The translations under genes and the position numbers were made by a program. Shown here one piece after another: positions 18,125 through 26,881 of a stretch of DNA of 64,000 bases. The notes under the pieces are model-generated. The model searched no databases and was not told the DNA's origin. It saw only the letters and a list, made by a program, of their open reading frames with translations. Position 1 is the stretch's first letter. Each line of letters starts with the position of its first letter. Origin of the DNA: Planococcus halocryophilus (GTDB lineage Bacteria; Bacillota; Bacilli; Bacillales_A; Planococcaceae); NCBI RefSeq assembly GCF_022489025.1, contig NZ_JAKVTG010000014.1, positions 22,911 through 86,910 on the forward strand. The letters run 5' to 3'.

Positions 18125-19036
18125 ATGAAGAAGTACTGGATTTCAGCGTTAGCTGGATTGCTTCTTTTTAGCGGAACAGTTCAGGCAAAAGCGATGATAA
18201 ATGCCCCTATAAATTATGTAGCAATTGGTGATTCTTTAGCAGCGGGTCAAACACCTATGCGAGAAATAGACAACGGTTATACAGATTTAATCTCACAAGA
18301 ACTTATGCGCAATCAGTCGGTTACATTCTATTCCAAAAACTTAGCATTTCCAGGTTTTACAACAACTGATGTGTTAGAAAGCATCCAAACAGATGACGCA
18401 GTAGAATTATTAGCATCTGCAAATCTTATTACTGTATCAGCAGGCGCAAATGACTTGCTGCGTTTAGTACAAAATGATCCAATACAAGGTTCTTTGTCTT
18501 TTCAACAACGTCAAGTGGATTTTGCTCTTAATGAGGCACGAAAAAATATGGAATCTATCTTAGCGGAACTTGCTGATCAATCGCCGAATGCAGCTGTTTA
18601 TGTAATGGGTTATTACTTTGCTTATCCACATGTCCGTGACACCCAGAAAAATGGGACGGGCAAACAGCTTGATCGACTAAATGAGATTTTGAAAGAGACA
18701 GCTGAAAAAGCTGGAGCTGTATTTGTCTCAGTAGATGAGTCATTCGGTGAAAATGCCATAAACCAAATTCCGAATCCTGCTGATGTTCATCCAAATCGGG
18801 CTGGTTATCAAGCAATGGCAAATGCATTTTTCACTGAATACCAAGAGGCATGGAGCGTAGAGGATTTCGAATTGCCAACGCCAAATCCATTGTCTTTTGA
18901 AGAAATTATGGAAACAGAAGATCAAGATAGTTCGGAGAGTCTAGAGAGTCGTGACGATGAAAAGACAGCAGAAAGACCATCAGATCGCAGTCAGACGAAT
19001 TATTTAGCATTGAGAGAGATGTTGCCTTATAGTTGA
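18125..19036 (+). CDS. Secreted SGNH/GDSL family hydrolase
   Basis: The 303-residue protein has a signal peptide (MKKYWISALAGLLLFSGTVQAKA). It also has all four SGNH blocks: GDSLAAG with the nucleophilic Ser, a Gly in PGFTTTDV, the AGANDLL block with Asn, and DVHPNRAGY with the Asp-His pair. It is probably an exported esterase or lipase; the substrate is unknown. The C-terminal 60 residues are acidic and low in complexity (EDQDSSESLESRDDE). GAGGTG precedes ATG 18125; the in-frame GTG at 18116 lies in the ribosome site. It is last of the helicase-aminopeptidase-hydrolase run. Confidence 0.9.
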   Translation: MKKYWISALAGLLLFSGTVQAKAMINAPINYVAIGDSLAAGQTPMREIDNGYTDLISQELMRNQSVTFYSKNLAFPGFTTTDVLESIQTDDAVELLASANLITVSAGANDLLRLVQNDPIQGSLSFQQRQVDFALNEARKNMESILAELADQSPNAAVYVMGYYFAYPHVRDTQKNGTGKQLDRLNEILKETAEKAGAVFVSVDESFGENAINQIPNPADVHPNRAGYQAMANAFFTEYQEAWSVEDFELPTPNPLSFEEIMETEDQDSSESLESRDDEKTAERPSDRSQTNYLALREMLPYS

Positions 19037-19061
19037 TGACAGCAATGTAAGTTCCATCAAT

Positions 19062-19098
19062 AAAAAACGGCCCGGCATATTTTGCCGGACCGTTTTTT
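19062..19098. terminator. Bidirectional terminator
   Basis: A 15-bp stem with one mismatch (19062-19077 with 19083-19098) has A/T runs on both sides. It serves the SGNH gene and, in reverse, the small gene at 19100-19246. Confidence 0.9.
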
Positions 19099-19099
19099 A

Positions 19100-19246
19100 T
19101 TAGCGTTTTTTCCCACGTGTAGTAGATTGTGTTGTCGTGGTTTGTGTAGTTTTGCCTTGTTTTCTTTTGTTTAATACTTTTCGAATAATTGGATATGCGA
19201 TAGGTCCGTATTTAATAGCGGATTTCAATAATCTTCCTAGAGCCAT
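19100..19246 (-). CDS. Small basic hypothetical protein (48 aa)
   Basis: The protein starts MALGRLLKSAIKYGPIAYPI and ends in a basic, threonine-rich tail (KTTQTTTTQSTTRGKKR). A GGAGAG ribosome site lies eight bases upstream on the minus strand, and the gene sits between the M20 deacylase and a terminator in the same direction, so it looks real. A similar small protein seems familiar from Bacillus genomes, but I cannot name it. The amphipathic, cationic N-terminal helix could bind membrane or nucleic acid; that is only a guess. Confidence 0.6.
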   Translation of the reverse strand: MALGRLLKSAIKYGPIAYPIIRKVLNKRKQGKTTQTTTTQSTTRGKKR

Positions 19247-19307
19247 TTAAATCTCTCCATTCATGAGCTTGATATTATTTATTTCCCCAAATGTACCAGA
19301 AGCAAAC

Positions 19308-20384
19308 CTATTCGGGATTTTGTACATGAGCGAGCAAGATGTTTTTATATGCATGAACACTTGAAATTAATACATATTCAGCGTTGCCATGCCAGTCGTC
19401 TCCAGTTGGACCAAATTCAATTGCACCTTCGCCACCGTTTACAGCAGCATAATACCGCGTATCAGCAGCACCATGCTGACCGAATAAAATTGCTTTTTGA
19501 TCAGTTGTTTTAAGAATTGCTTTTTGTAAACTTTGAATATAAGGATTTTCTTTTGTTGTTGTTAAAGCAGGTGTCGATCCAGACGCTTTATATTCCATAT
19601 CAACATTTACTGTATCGGCTACGCCAGCTAGCTGACGAACAATTTCATCTTTGTCTTGCCCTGGCATATAACGGATTTCATATGACATTTCGCAAATTGC
19701 AGGAACGACATTATAGCGATCTCCTGCTTTAATAATAGGTAAGTTCACAGAAGGCTGTTCATAGTATTCAGTTGATTCTTTTCGGAAAGGTAAATCGGAA
19801 ATCGCTTGGTGAAATTTCATAGCCGATTCAATGGCATTCACGCCTTCCCATGGACGGCTGCCATGAGCCGGTTTCCCTTTAAATGTGATGTCCATGCGTA
19901 AGACACCTTTCGATTGCAATCCGACTTTTAATCCTGTAGGTTCTCCGCAAATAACAAAGTTTCCATGGTAGCCTTGTTCAACTAGCCATTTAGATGTGTT
20001 TCGACCACCAGTTTCTTCATCCGTTACAATATGTAATTGTACATTACGCGTTAAATTCGGACTATCTAGTTCAACGAAAGCTTGCATCATCGCGGCGACA
20101 CCCGCTTTCATGTCAGCAGAACCTCGACCGTATAAACGATCTTGTTCTACGACCGGCACAAATTGTTCTTCGTGACCTGGCACTACATCTACGTGACCGT
20201 TCCAAACAATTGTTTCAGTTCCTTGACCTTTAGCTGCGGTCAACATCAAATACCCATTGTTATCATGAATAGTGACATCTTCACCTTTATTTTTTAACCA
20301 ATCAGCACAAAATTGTAGAGCTTCGTTCGCTCGTTCTTTCGTATCGCTTTGAATTTTGATTAAATCCTTTAATAGTTCAATCAT
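19308..20384 (-). CDS. M20 family (ArgE/DapE-type) deacylase/peptidase
   Basis: The 358-residue cytosolic metallohydrolase has the dinuclear zinc site: His in NGHVDVVPG, Asp in GRGSADMKAG, the DEETGG catalytic glutamate pair, Glu in CGEPTG and a C-terminal His in WHGNAEY. The central GSRPWEGVNAIE segment belongs to the dimerisation lid domain. Members remove acyl groups from amino acids or succinyl-diaminopimelate, and the substrate is not fixed by sequence. The annotation as ArgE/DapE family is safe; a specific dapE call is not. Confidence 0.88.
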   Translation of the reverse strand: MIELLKDLIKIQSDTKERANEALQFCADWLKNKGEDVTIHDNNGYLMLTAAKGQGTETIVWNGHVDVVPGHEEQFVPVVEQDRLYGRGSADMKAGVAAMMQAFVELDSPNLTRNVQLHIVTDEETGGRNTSKWLVEQGYHGNFVICGEPTGLKVGLQSKGVLRMDITFKGKPAHGSRPWEGVNAIESAMKFHQAISDLPFRKESTEYYEQPSVNLPIIKAGDRYNVVPAICEMSYEIRYMPGQDKDEIVRQLAGVADTVNVDMEYKASGSTPALTTTKENPYIQSLQKAILKTTDQKAILFGQHGAADTRYYAAVNGGEGAIEFGPTGDDWHGNAEYVLISSVHAYKNILLAHVQNPE

Positions 20385-20479
20385 TTACTTGGCAGGCCTA
20401 AAATACCGGCTGCCTCCACCACCTTTCGCCTTTCATTTCTAGTCTTTACTTTACCCTATGACTGCATCTTAAAACAGCC

Positions 20480-20508
20480 TTGCTAAAAAGTAGCTGCTTG
20501 TGTACAAT
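20480..20508 (+). promoter_or_regulatory. Promoter of the thiT riboswitch transcript
   Basis: TTGCTA and TACAAT are spaced 17 bases, ending 28 bases before the TPP aptamer. Confidence 0.65.
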
Positions 20509-20535
20509 ACAGGTGAAAGTTAAATATTTGTATAC

Positions 20536-20618
20536 ACCACAAGGGGAGCTTTTGCTGAGAGTGAACATCCGTTCTTACCCTTTGAACCTGTAAGTTAACA
20601 CTTGCGCAGGGATGTGGA
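20536..20618 (+). ncRNA. TPP riboswitch (THI element)
   Basis: All conserved blocks of the thiamine pyrophosphate aptamer are present in order: GGGGAGC, GCTGAGAG, ACCCTTTGAACCTG, and GTTAACACTTGCGCAGGGATG. A P1 helix is formed by CCACA (20537-20541) and TGTGG (20613-20617). It precedes a terminator hairpin and thiT, so bound TPP is expected to end transcription before the transporter gene. Confidence 0.97.
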
Positions 20619-20636
20619 TAGAAACCGGTCCTTACA

Positions 20637-20669
20637 ACGACGCCTGGCTCTGTCCCGGCGTCGTTTTTA
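20637..20669 (+). terminator. Riboswitch-controlled terminator
   Basis: An 8-bp stem (20637-20644 with 20657-20664) is followed by five T, directly downstream of the TPP aptamer. Confidence 0.85.
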
Positions 20670-20725
20670 TTATGGTTTTATTCGCGGCCCTTCTGGTGAT
20701 GTGCACAACACATAAGGAGGAAGTC

Positions 20726-21301
20726 ATGAGAAATAAAAAAGTATTGTTAATGATGGAGATTGCAATTTTTGCAGCTCTTGGATTTGTTTTAGATTTTATA
20801 TCGTTCAAGATGCCACAAGGTGGTTCAGTTAGTTTAGTCATGATTCCCATTGTCTTAATCGCTTTTAGAAGAGGAGTTGGAGCAGGTGTTTTAACTGGCC
20901 TTTTGGTCGGCTTATTACAAATTGTTTCTGGCTTTATCTCTGTAACACCTTTGTCATTTGGCTTCGTCGTTATGCAAGTATTATTAGATTATCTATTAGC
21001 ATACGGTGTGGTTGGACTAGCGGGCGTTACGCGTACAAAATATTTGCAGCATGCAGCAGCGAAGCAGACAGGAAAGATGCTGATCGCGATTGTGTCAGGT
21101 GTGCTCATTGCATCGGTATTACGCTATTTCGTGCATGTAGTCACCGGCATACTGTTCTTCGGTATGTTCGCTGAAGGCAACGTGATAATTTACTCTGCTG
21201 TATATAATGCCACGTACATGATCCCGGTATTTTTACTTGCGGCCTTTGTTTGTTCAGTACTTTTCGCAGCTGCTCCAAAATTGGTAAACGCCGAAGCTTA
21301 A
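20726..21301 (+). CDS. thiT: Energy-coupled thiamine transporter substrate component ThiT
   Basis: The 191-residue, six-helix membrane protein resembles ThiT/YuaJ. It has the family start MEIAIFAALGFVLDFISFKMPQGGSVSLVMIPI, which includes the contact segment for the ECF module, and a thiamine-site-like YSAVYNATYM region. It binds thiamine with high affinity and works with shared EcfA/A'/T subunits encoded elsewhere. AAGGAGG before ATG 20726 fixes the start; the frame is open further upstream but through the terminator. Control by the upstream TPP riboswitch confirms the substrate. Confidence 0.95.
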   Translation: MRNKKVLLMMEIAIFAALGFVLDFISFKMPQGGSVSLVMIPIVLIAFRRGVGAGVLTGLLVGLLQIVSGFISVTPLSFGFVVMQVLLDYLLAYGVVGLAGVTRTKYLQHAAAKQTGKMLIAIVSGVLIASVLRYFVHVVTGILFFGMFAEGNVIIYSAVYNATYMIPVFLLAAFVCSVLFAAAPKLVNAEA

Positions 21302-21307
21302 TGGTAA

Positions 21308-21334
21308 AAGGCTGTCTTCGGACAGTCTTTTTTT
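21308..21334 (+). terminator. Terminator of thiT
   Basis: An 8-bp stem (21309-21316 with 21321-21328) closed by a TTCG tetraloop is followed by a T run. Confidence 0.85.
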
Positions 21335-21431
21335 CTATTTATTGCTGGAAGAGATTCGAACAGGACGGAAGCCTCTGTTTTAATTTTGTGGTATAATTCT
21401 TGAATAGAAAAGCTTGAAAGAAGGGTATTTA

Positions 21432-22184
21432 ATGATCGCAACTAATGAAAAAGATATTGAAATGTTAAAAAAAGCTGGCCAAATGGTGGCTGAAATTCGT
21501 GAAGCCATGAAAGCGGCAACGAAAGCTGGAGTCACGACAAAAGAAATTGATGAATTGGGCGGCAAGTTATTTACAGAGCTTGGTGGCGTATCGGGGCCGA
21601 AATCAGAATATGATTTCCCAGGATACACATGCATCAGCGTAAATGAAGAAGTAGCTCACGGCATTCCAGGTAACCGTGTAATAAAAGACGGAGACATTGT
21701 GAATATTGACGTTTCTGGTTCGTATGAAGGCTATTTTTCCGATACGGGAATTTCATTTGTTGTAGGACAAGGGCATGCAGAAAAAGAAAAAATCTGTGCA
21801 GCCGCCGCTTCTGCTTTTGATCGCGCAATGACAAAAGTTAAAGCTGGTGCAAAACTGAACCAAATCGGTAAAGCAGTCGAACGCGAGGCAAAAGAGCAAG
21901 GCTTGTTCGTTATCAAGAATTTGACAGGACACGGCATTGGTAAATCGCTTCACGAAGCGCCTCAGCATATTTTAAATTATTACGATGCTTGGGAAACAAC
22001 GATATTAAAAGAGGGCATGGTGCTAGCAGTAGAGCCCTTTATTTCTCAGAAATCTGAACATATTATTGAGTCAGGTGATGGTTGGACATTTATCACGCCA
22101 GACCAGTCATTAGTCGCACAAATTGAGCATACGGTTCTTGTGACAAAAGGTGAACCGATTTTGCTTACAAAGCTGAATAATTAA
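21432..22184 (+). CDS. map: Methionine aminopeptidase, type I
   Basis: The 250-residue cytosolic enzyme removes N-terminal methionine from new proteins. The pita-bread metal site is readable: His in EEVAHGIPG, Asp in VNIDVSGSYEGYFSDTG, His in GHGIGKSLHEAP, Glu in AVEPFIS and Glu near AQIEHTV. The length resembles B. subtilis MapB (YflG), the second of two enzymes there. It is not in the ribosomal protein cluster where MapA normally lies, so it is probably the MapB type. A GAAAGAAGGG site favours ATG 21432. Confidence 0.94.
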   Translation: MIATNEKDIEMLKKAGQMVAEIREAMKAATKAGVTTKEIDELGGKLFTELGGVSGPKSEYDFPGYTCISVNEEVAHGIPGNRVIKDGDIVNIDVSGSYEGYFSDTGISFVVGQGHAEKEKICAAAASAFDRAMTKVKAGAKLNQIGKAVEREAKEQGLFVIKNLTGHGIGKSLHEAPQHILNYYDAWETTILKEGMVLAVEPFISQKSEHIIESGDGWTFITPDQSLVAQIEHTVLVTKGEPILLTKLNN

Positions 22185-22205
22185 TTGCTTTTACTCTTCC
22201 AACTT

Positions 22206-22254
22206 AAAAAAACCTGCGGACAACTCGATTTCACGAGATTGTCTGCAGGTTTTT
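22206..22254. terminator. Bidirectional terminator, member of a repeated hairpin family
   Basis: A long stem (22210-22227 with 22233-22250 approximately, one bulge) has A and T runs on its sides and lies between convergent genes. Its sequence is clearly related to the hairpin at 41794-41834. Confidence 0.85.
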
Positions 22255-22981
22255 AATTTGTTGGTGTTCGTTTTTTAATTAGCAAAATGCCTGTCAAAAT
22301 TACGCCACTCAGGAATAGAGAAGCAGTTGTTACTAACATTTCACCAGTCCCATGTTTGATCGCAATGCCGATAAATGCCCATATAAAAACCAAAGCATAA
22401 GGGACGTCCATATGATGAAAACGAATATGCAAAGCGAGTGCAGTGGCAATGGTCAGCATAATTACTGTCCACAATTGATCACTCAGTCCCCATCCGTTCC
22501 AATTATAATAAGTTAAAACGAAACTAATATTGGCAATAGTTGCTACGCTGATCCAACCCATATTAATCGAAATTGGCAGGCGTTCGGTAAACGATTTTTC
22601 TGAATTTCCGTATTGCAAGTAAAGGAAGATCAAGGCGATTAAGTAGCCAAGCATTGCAACGATTGATGTGGCAAAAAACTCATAATGCCATAATAGCAGC
22701 CAACTGATATTGAACACGCAACTTAATGTAAACGTCAAGGTTGTTGTGTATGAAGGGGTCTGCCCCTTTCGTAAGCGTACCCAGAAAGCGATGATCCAAA
22801 CAGCTAACAAAAGATAGATGATGCTCCAAATTGAAAATACGTAACCGGCAGGCGTGAACAGAACCAAAAGTCGATTAGACACTTCCCCTGTAGTTTGGTC
22901 ATTTAATGGCAAAGTGTTTGCCAAAGTATTCATAACAATTACAGCAATGAATGCAATTGTCATCAGTAAAATACGGATCAT
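22253..22981 (-). CDS. TspO/MBR-like (tryptophan-rich sensory) membrane protein
   Basis: The 242-residue protein has about seven hydrophobic helices. The segment NTLPLNDQTTGEVSNRLLVLFTPAGYVFSIWSIIYLLLAVW, covering the first loop and second helix, has the FTPAGYVFSIW signature of proteins annotated as tryptophan-rich sensory proteins. These are longer than the classical five-helix TspO of about 160 residues. The ligand and role are unknown; porphyrin or sterol binding is known only for classical TspO. It is a single gene convergent with map. Confidence 0.7.
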   Translation of the reverse strand: MIRILLMTIAFIAVIVMNTLANTLPLNDQTTGEVSNRLLVLFTPAGYVFSIWSIIYLLLAVWIIAFWVRLRKGQTPSYTTTLTFTLSCVFNISWLLLWHYEFFATSIVAMLGYLIALIFLYLQYGNSEKSFTERLPISINMGWISVATIANISFVLTYYNWNGWGLSDQLWTVIMLTIATALALHIRFHHMDVPYALVFIWAFIGIAIKHGTGEMLVTTASLFLSGVILTGILLIKKRTPTN

Positions 22982-23122
22982 ACGAAATCCCTCCCTTACT
23001 CAAGTATACCTGCCACAGTTTCAATCAACAATTAACCTTTTCCAAATAAATCCCTAAAAATGTCGATAAGGTGAAGTGGTGCAGACTTGAAGGGAATAAT
23101 ATTCCAGTATCGGATTAAAAAA

Positions 23123-23131
23123 TGATATACT
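23123..23131 (+). promoter_or_regulatory. Extended -10 promoter of pepF
   Basis: TGATATACT is a good extended -10 element, 43 bases before pepF. The -35 region is weak. Confidence 0.5.
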
Positions 23132-23174
23132 AATAAGTGTTTTTAGAAAATTTAGTTTACCAGGGGGCATAACC

Positions 23175-24974
23175 ATGACAGTTAATTATCCGGAAACATG
23201 GGATTTGGATACGCTATTTTCAGGCGGCAGTGAATCTCAAGAATTGCGGCTACATATGAACCAAGCAGTAACGATGCTTACTGAATTTGAAAAGCTTGTT
23301 CAAAACTTTAAAGTGCCGACTGTAAAAGAAGATGCCCAAAACGTATTTGACTTGCTAGAAAAAATGAGTGAAGTGATGCGACATTTAAGCCAATCAGGTG
23401 CTTTTATCGGCTGTCTGATGGCGCAGAATACACAAGATAAAAAAGCGGGAATTTTAGAAAGTGAAGCTGCTTCGCTTTCGGCACGTTTTCAACATTCTTT
23501 TCAGAAAATCCAACAAGATTTAACAAAGACCGAAGATACGGTGTGGACACAGTTGTTGAATGGAGATCTTCTACGTAAATTTACATTTGTTTTGAATGAA
23601 TGGCGAGAAGAAGCCAAACAACTGCTTTCTGAAAAAGAGGAAAGTGTGATTACAGCGTTAAGTATTGATGGATATCACGGCTGGGGTCAGCTATACGATA
23701 TGCTAGTCGGCGAAATTAATGTGACGGTAACGGTTGATGGAGAGACAAAATCATTATCGGTTGGGCAAGCAAATAACTTAAGTTCACATAAAGATCCTGC
23801 TGTTCGCCAAGAATCTTATGAAAAACTAGAAGAAGCTTGGACCGAAAAGGAAGAATTTTTTGCGAAAACCTTAAACTCTATTGGTGGATTCCGTCTCGAA
23901 ATTTACAAAAAGCGTGGATGGGAAAATGTATTGCAAGAGCCGTTGCATATTAACCGGATGAAGCAAGAAACACTGGATGCGATGTGGGGAGCAATTAGCA
24001 AAAATAAACAGCCTTTCGTCGAGTACTTAGCTAAAAAAGCTGAATTGCTTGGCAAAGATAGTTTGGATTGGTATGACGTAGATGCACCGGTAACTAAAAG
24101 TACGCAGCAATTTACTTACCAAGAAGGGGCAGAGTTTATCTTAAAGCAATTCAGTAAGTTTGGTCCGGAATTGGAGTATTTTGCAAAACAAGCGTTTGAA
24201 AAAGGCTGGATTGAAGCGGAAGATCGCCCAAACAAACGACCAGGTGGATTTTGTACGGGCTTACCACTAAGTGAAGAGTCACGTATTTTCATGACTTACA
24301 GCGGATCTATGTCCAATGTGGCAACACTGGCACATGAACTTGGTCACGCGTTCCATTCTTATGCACTGCGTCCTGTTCATTCGCTAAATCGTTCGTACGC
24401 AATGAACGTAGCAGAAACAGCTTCTACATTCGCTGAAATGATTGTTGCAGATGCCGCTGTGAAAAATGCTCAGTCTAAAGAGGAAAAAATCGCATTACTC
24501 GAAGACAAAGTTCAGCGGAGTGTCGCATTTTTTATGAATATCCATTCGCGTTTTCTTTTTGAAACACGATTTTATGAAGAACGTAAAAAAGGGGTCGTGC
24601 CTGCAGCTCGTTTAAATGAATTAATGGAACAAGCTCAAGAAGAAGGGTTTGCCGGAGGGTTGGCTTCAACACATCCACATTTCTGGGCATCTAAACTTCA
24701 TTTTTATATTACTCAAGTGCCATTTTATAACTTCCCGTATACGTTCGGCTACTTATTCTCGTTGAGTGTGTATGCAAAAGCTCTAGACGCAGGAAGCAGC
24801 TTCGAAGAAAAATATATGGCTTTGCTTCGGGATACAGCAGTAATGTCCGCAGAAGAATTGGCGATGAAACATTTGGGCGAAGATATAACACAACAGGCGT
24901 TCTGGGAAAAAGGAATCGCTTTGTGTGTCCAAGATGCCAAAGAATTCATTTCACTGACATCTGCTGAGGCTTAA
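23175..24974 (+). CDS. pepF: M3 family oligoendopeptidase (PepF type)
   Basis: The 599-residue cytosolic zinc peptidase cleaves medium-length peptides. The catalytic HELGH is at residues 387-391, and the third ligand Glu lies in the following NVAETASTFAE helix. The N-terminal alpha-helical PepF domain and the C-terminal FPYTFGYLFSLSVYAKA segment match the family and length. GGGGG lies just before ATG 23175. A GNAT gene follows after a single base, suggesting coupled expression. Confidence 0.95.
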   Translation: MTVNYPETWDLDTLFSGGSESQELRLHMNQAVTMLTEFEKLVQNFKVPTVKEDAQNVFDLLEKMSEVMRHLSQSGAFIGCLMAQNTQDKKAGILESEAASLSARFQHSFQKIQQDLTKTEDTVWTQLLNGDLLRKFTFVLNEWREEAKQLLSEKEESVITALSIDGYHGWGQLYDMLVGEINVTVTVDGETKSLSVGQANNLSSHKDPAVRQESYEKLEEAWTEKEEFFAKTLNSIGGFRLEIYKKRGWENVLQEPLHINRMKQETLDAMWGAISKNKQPFVEYLAKKAELLGKDSLDWYDVDAPVTKSTQQFTYQEGAEFILKQFSKFGPELEYFAKQAFEKGWIEAEDRPNKRPGGFCTGLPLSEESRIFMTYSGSMSNVATLAHELGHAFHSYALRPVHSLNRSYAMNVAETASTFAEMIVADAAVKNAQSKEEKIALLEDKVQRSVAFFMNIHSRFLFETRFYEERKKGVVPAARLNELMEQAQEEGFAGGLASTHPHFWASKLHFYITQVPFYNFPYTFGYLFSLSVYAKALDAGSSFEEKYMALLRDTAVMSAEELAMKHLGEDITQQAFWEKGIALCVQDAKEFISLTSAEA

Positions 24975-24975
24975 G

Positions 24976-25524
24976 ATGAACTTGCTTTTTGAGGGACAGA
25001 CTTGTTATTTGCGCAGTTTAACAGTGGAAGATGCAGAAGGTATGGTGCAACTGCTATTGCGAAATCGGGAATATTGGTCTGTCTACGAACCAAGCCACCG
25101 CGATAGCTATTTTACACCAGCCATTCAGCGAGAAAAAATTCGAGAGTCGATATATCAAGCGAGAGAAAATCGGGAATACAGTGTAGGGATTTATGAACAT
25201 AACACAAACAAACTAATTGGTCACATTTCTGTATATAGTGTGAAACGTATGCCTTTTTTAAGCGCTTTAGTTGGTTATTCAATCGATGAAGCGTATGTTG
25301 GTAAAGGAATTGCTACGGAAGCTGTGAAGCTAATGACCGTCTTTGGTTTTGAACAATTGCGTCTTCACCGAATCGAAGCATATGTTTCACCTGATAATAT
25401 TGGTTCGATTCGGGTATTAGAGAAAACTGGATTTCGTCAAGAAGGGTTACTTAAGCAGTTTCTTTATATTAATGGTGAATGGAAAGATCATTACTATTAC
25501 GCGATGATGGAGCAAGAATTTTGA
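24976..25524 (+). CDS. GNAT family N-acetyltransferase (RimJ/RimL type)
   Basis: The 182-residue protein begins with the FEGQTCYLRSLTVEDAEGMVQLL strand-helix of RimJ-like acetyltransferases. It contains the acetyl-CoA loop as DEAYVGKGIATEAVKLM (Q/RxxGxG/A variant) followed by LHRIEAYVSPDNIGSIRVLEKTGFRQEG, the conserved second half. Targets in this family are N-terminal residues of ribosomal proteins or small amines, and the one here is unknown. Only one base separates it from pepF, and the ribosome site is poor, so translation may depend on pepF. Confidence 0.9.
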   Translation: MNLLFEGQTCYLRSLTVEDAEGMVQLLLRNREYWSVYEPSHRDSYFTPAIQREKIRESIYQARENREYSVGIYEHNTNKLIGHISVYSVKRMPFLSALVGYSIDEAYVGKGIATEAVKLMTVFGFEQLRLHRIEAYVSPDNIGSIRVLEKTGFRQEGLLKQFLYINGEWKDHYYYAMMEQEF

Positions 25525-25609
25525 AAGGGTAAGGCCACCTATAAAAAATGGTGGAATGACCTGCATCGTTGGTTTGAATGATGAATAACAAGAGAAGAAG
25601 GTGTGAAGA

Positions 25610-26092
25610 ATGGATAAAGCTAAATTATTCTCTTATCATAAATGGGCAGCAATCACTTGTTTGCAACATGTACAAACTTCAGGCGAGGAATTTTATAGTA
25701 AAGAAGGCATTAACTCTTTTGCTTCCATTCAAGAAACAACAGAGCATGTCCTAGGTGTAGAGAAACTGTGGCTACTCCGAATGTCGGGCGTTACGAATCC
25801 AACGTTCGAACATTTTGATGTGGAAACAACAGGAAAAGCAATTGAGGCTTATGGATTGCTTCATGAGGAAATGGAAGTGTTTTTCTCATCTCTCACAGAC
25901 CAACAGTGGGAAGAGACACTGCATTACCGGAATATGCGCGGGGATAAATTTTCTACGACAAGAGAAGAAATGTTGTTCACTTTTGTCAATCATGCAAGCT
26001 ATCATAGAGGACAAGTTACATCTTTGCTCAGACAATTTGGCAAAGAAGGAATTGCACTCGATTATATCTATTACCAAAAAGAAAACCGCTGA
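25610..26092 (+). CDS. DinB family protein
   Basis: The 160-residue four-helix-bundle protein has the three metal-ligand histidine positions of the DinB/YfiT superfamily: TTEHVLGVEKLWL, and two in FVNHASYHRGQV. Many family members are thiol-dependent metalloenzymes with unknown substrates. GAAGAAGG precedes ATG 25610. The last three codons and the TGA are part of a 14-bp terminator stem shared with the convergent carbonic anhydrase gene. Confidence 0.88.
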   Translation: MDKAKLFSYHKWAAITCLQHVQTSGEEFYSKEGINSFASIQETTEHVLGVEKLWLLRMSGVTNPTFEHFDVETTGKAIEAYGLLHEEMEVFFSSLTDQQWEETLHYRNMRGDKFSTTREEMLFTFVNHASYHRGQVTSLLRQFGKEGIALDYIYYQKENR

Positions 26093-26111
26093 GAATTTCT
26101 CAGCGGTTTTC
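26081..26111. terminator. Bidirectional terminator overlapping both convergent stop codons
   Basis: A perfect 14-bp stem (26081-26094 with 26098-26111) has a three-base loop. Both flanking genes end inside it. Confidence 0.9.
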
Positions 26112-26666
26112 GTTACCATTGACGACAACATCTAGCTTACCAGTTGTGGGGTCAATAACTAGCCCATGCACAGGAACGTTTTTATCTAATAATGGATGAT
26201 GACGCACCATATTAACACTATGGGCAACACTTTCCGTCACATCATCAAATCCACGAAGCCAACCTTCTAAGTCTACTCCAGAGTATTCCATCATCTCAAT
26301 GGTCTTTTCATCTATTCCTCGGATTTTCATTTTATCAAGAATTTCTTTAGGTTTAATTGCGGACATCCCACAGTCATGGTGTCCAATAATATAAATTTCA
26401 TCTGCATTTAACTCGTACACCGCGACAATTAGGCTACGCATGATGCCACCAAAAGGATGATTAATGACAGCCCCAGCACTTTTCACAATTTTTACATCAC
26501 CATTTTTAAAATTCATTGCTTTTGGCAACATTTCAAAAAGCCGCGTATCCATACATGTTAAAATAACAACTTTCTTATCCGGAAATTTAGTGGTCATATA
26601 TTGCTCATACCGTTTTTCTTTCACGAATTCTTCGTTGTACTCTAAAATTTGGTCTAATAAAGCCAT
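26100..26666 (-). CDS. Beta-class carbonic anhydrase
   Basis: The 188-residue zinc enzyme interconverts CO2 and bicarbonate. The zinc and catalytic residues are Cys38, Asp40, Arg42 (CMDTR) and His95, Cys98 (GHHDCGM). The length and sequence resemble B. subtilis YtiB, a type II beta-carbonic anhydrase. It is a monocistronic gene with GGGGGAAGG upstream on the minus strand. Its C-terminal Glu-Asn-Arg and stop are encoded by the palindromic terminator. Confidence 0.94.
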   Translation of the reverse strand: MALLDQILEYNEEFVKEKRYEQYMTTKFPDKKVVILTCMDTRLFEMLPKAMNFKNGDVKIVKSAGAVINHPFGGIMRSLIVAVYELNADEIYIIGHHDCGMSAIKPKEILDKMKIRGIDEKTIEMMEYSGVDLEGWLRGFDDVTESVAHSVNMVRHHPLLDKNVPVHGLVIDPTTGKLDVVVNGNENR

Positions 26667-26825
26667 TAACCTTCCCCCTTATCGAATAATACTCTTTTAT
26701 TTTAATCTAAATTTATAAGAAATACGAATTACAACAGGAATATTTTTAAAAATCAGGAAGATAGTCATCTTTCAATAATTAATGTTGATAATAGTATGTT
26801 TTCATATCATCACAGCTATGATAAA

Positions 26826-26873
26826 GGAAAAAAAGACTAAAGAAAACCCATGAAACGGGGTCTACTTTAGCCT
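26826..26873 (-). terminator. Terminator of mreBH
   Basis: Read on the minus strand, an 8-bp outer stem (GGCTAAAG with CTTTAGTC) and an inner GACCC/GGGTT pairing are followed by seven T. Confidence 0.75.
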
Positions 26874-26881
26874 TTATGCAT

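Noticed and set aside
25534..25560. CCACC/GGTGG hairpin between GNAT and DinB genes
   Set aside because: It is short and lacks a T run, so I do not call a terminator.
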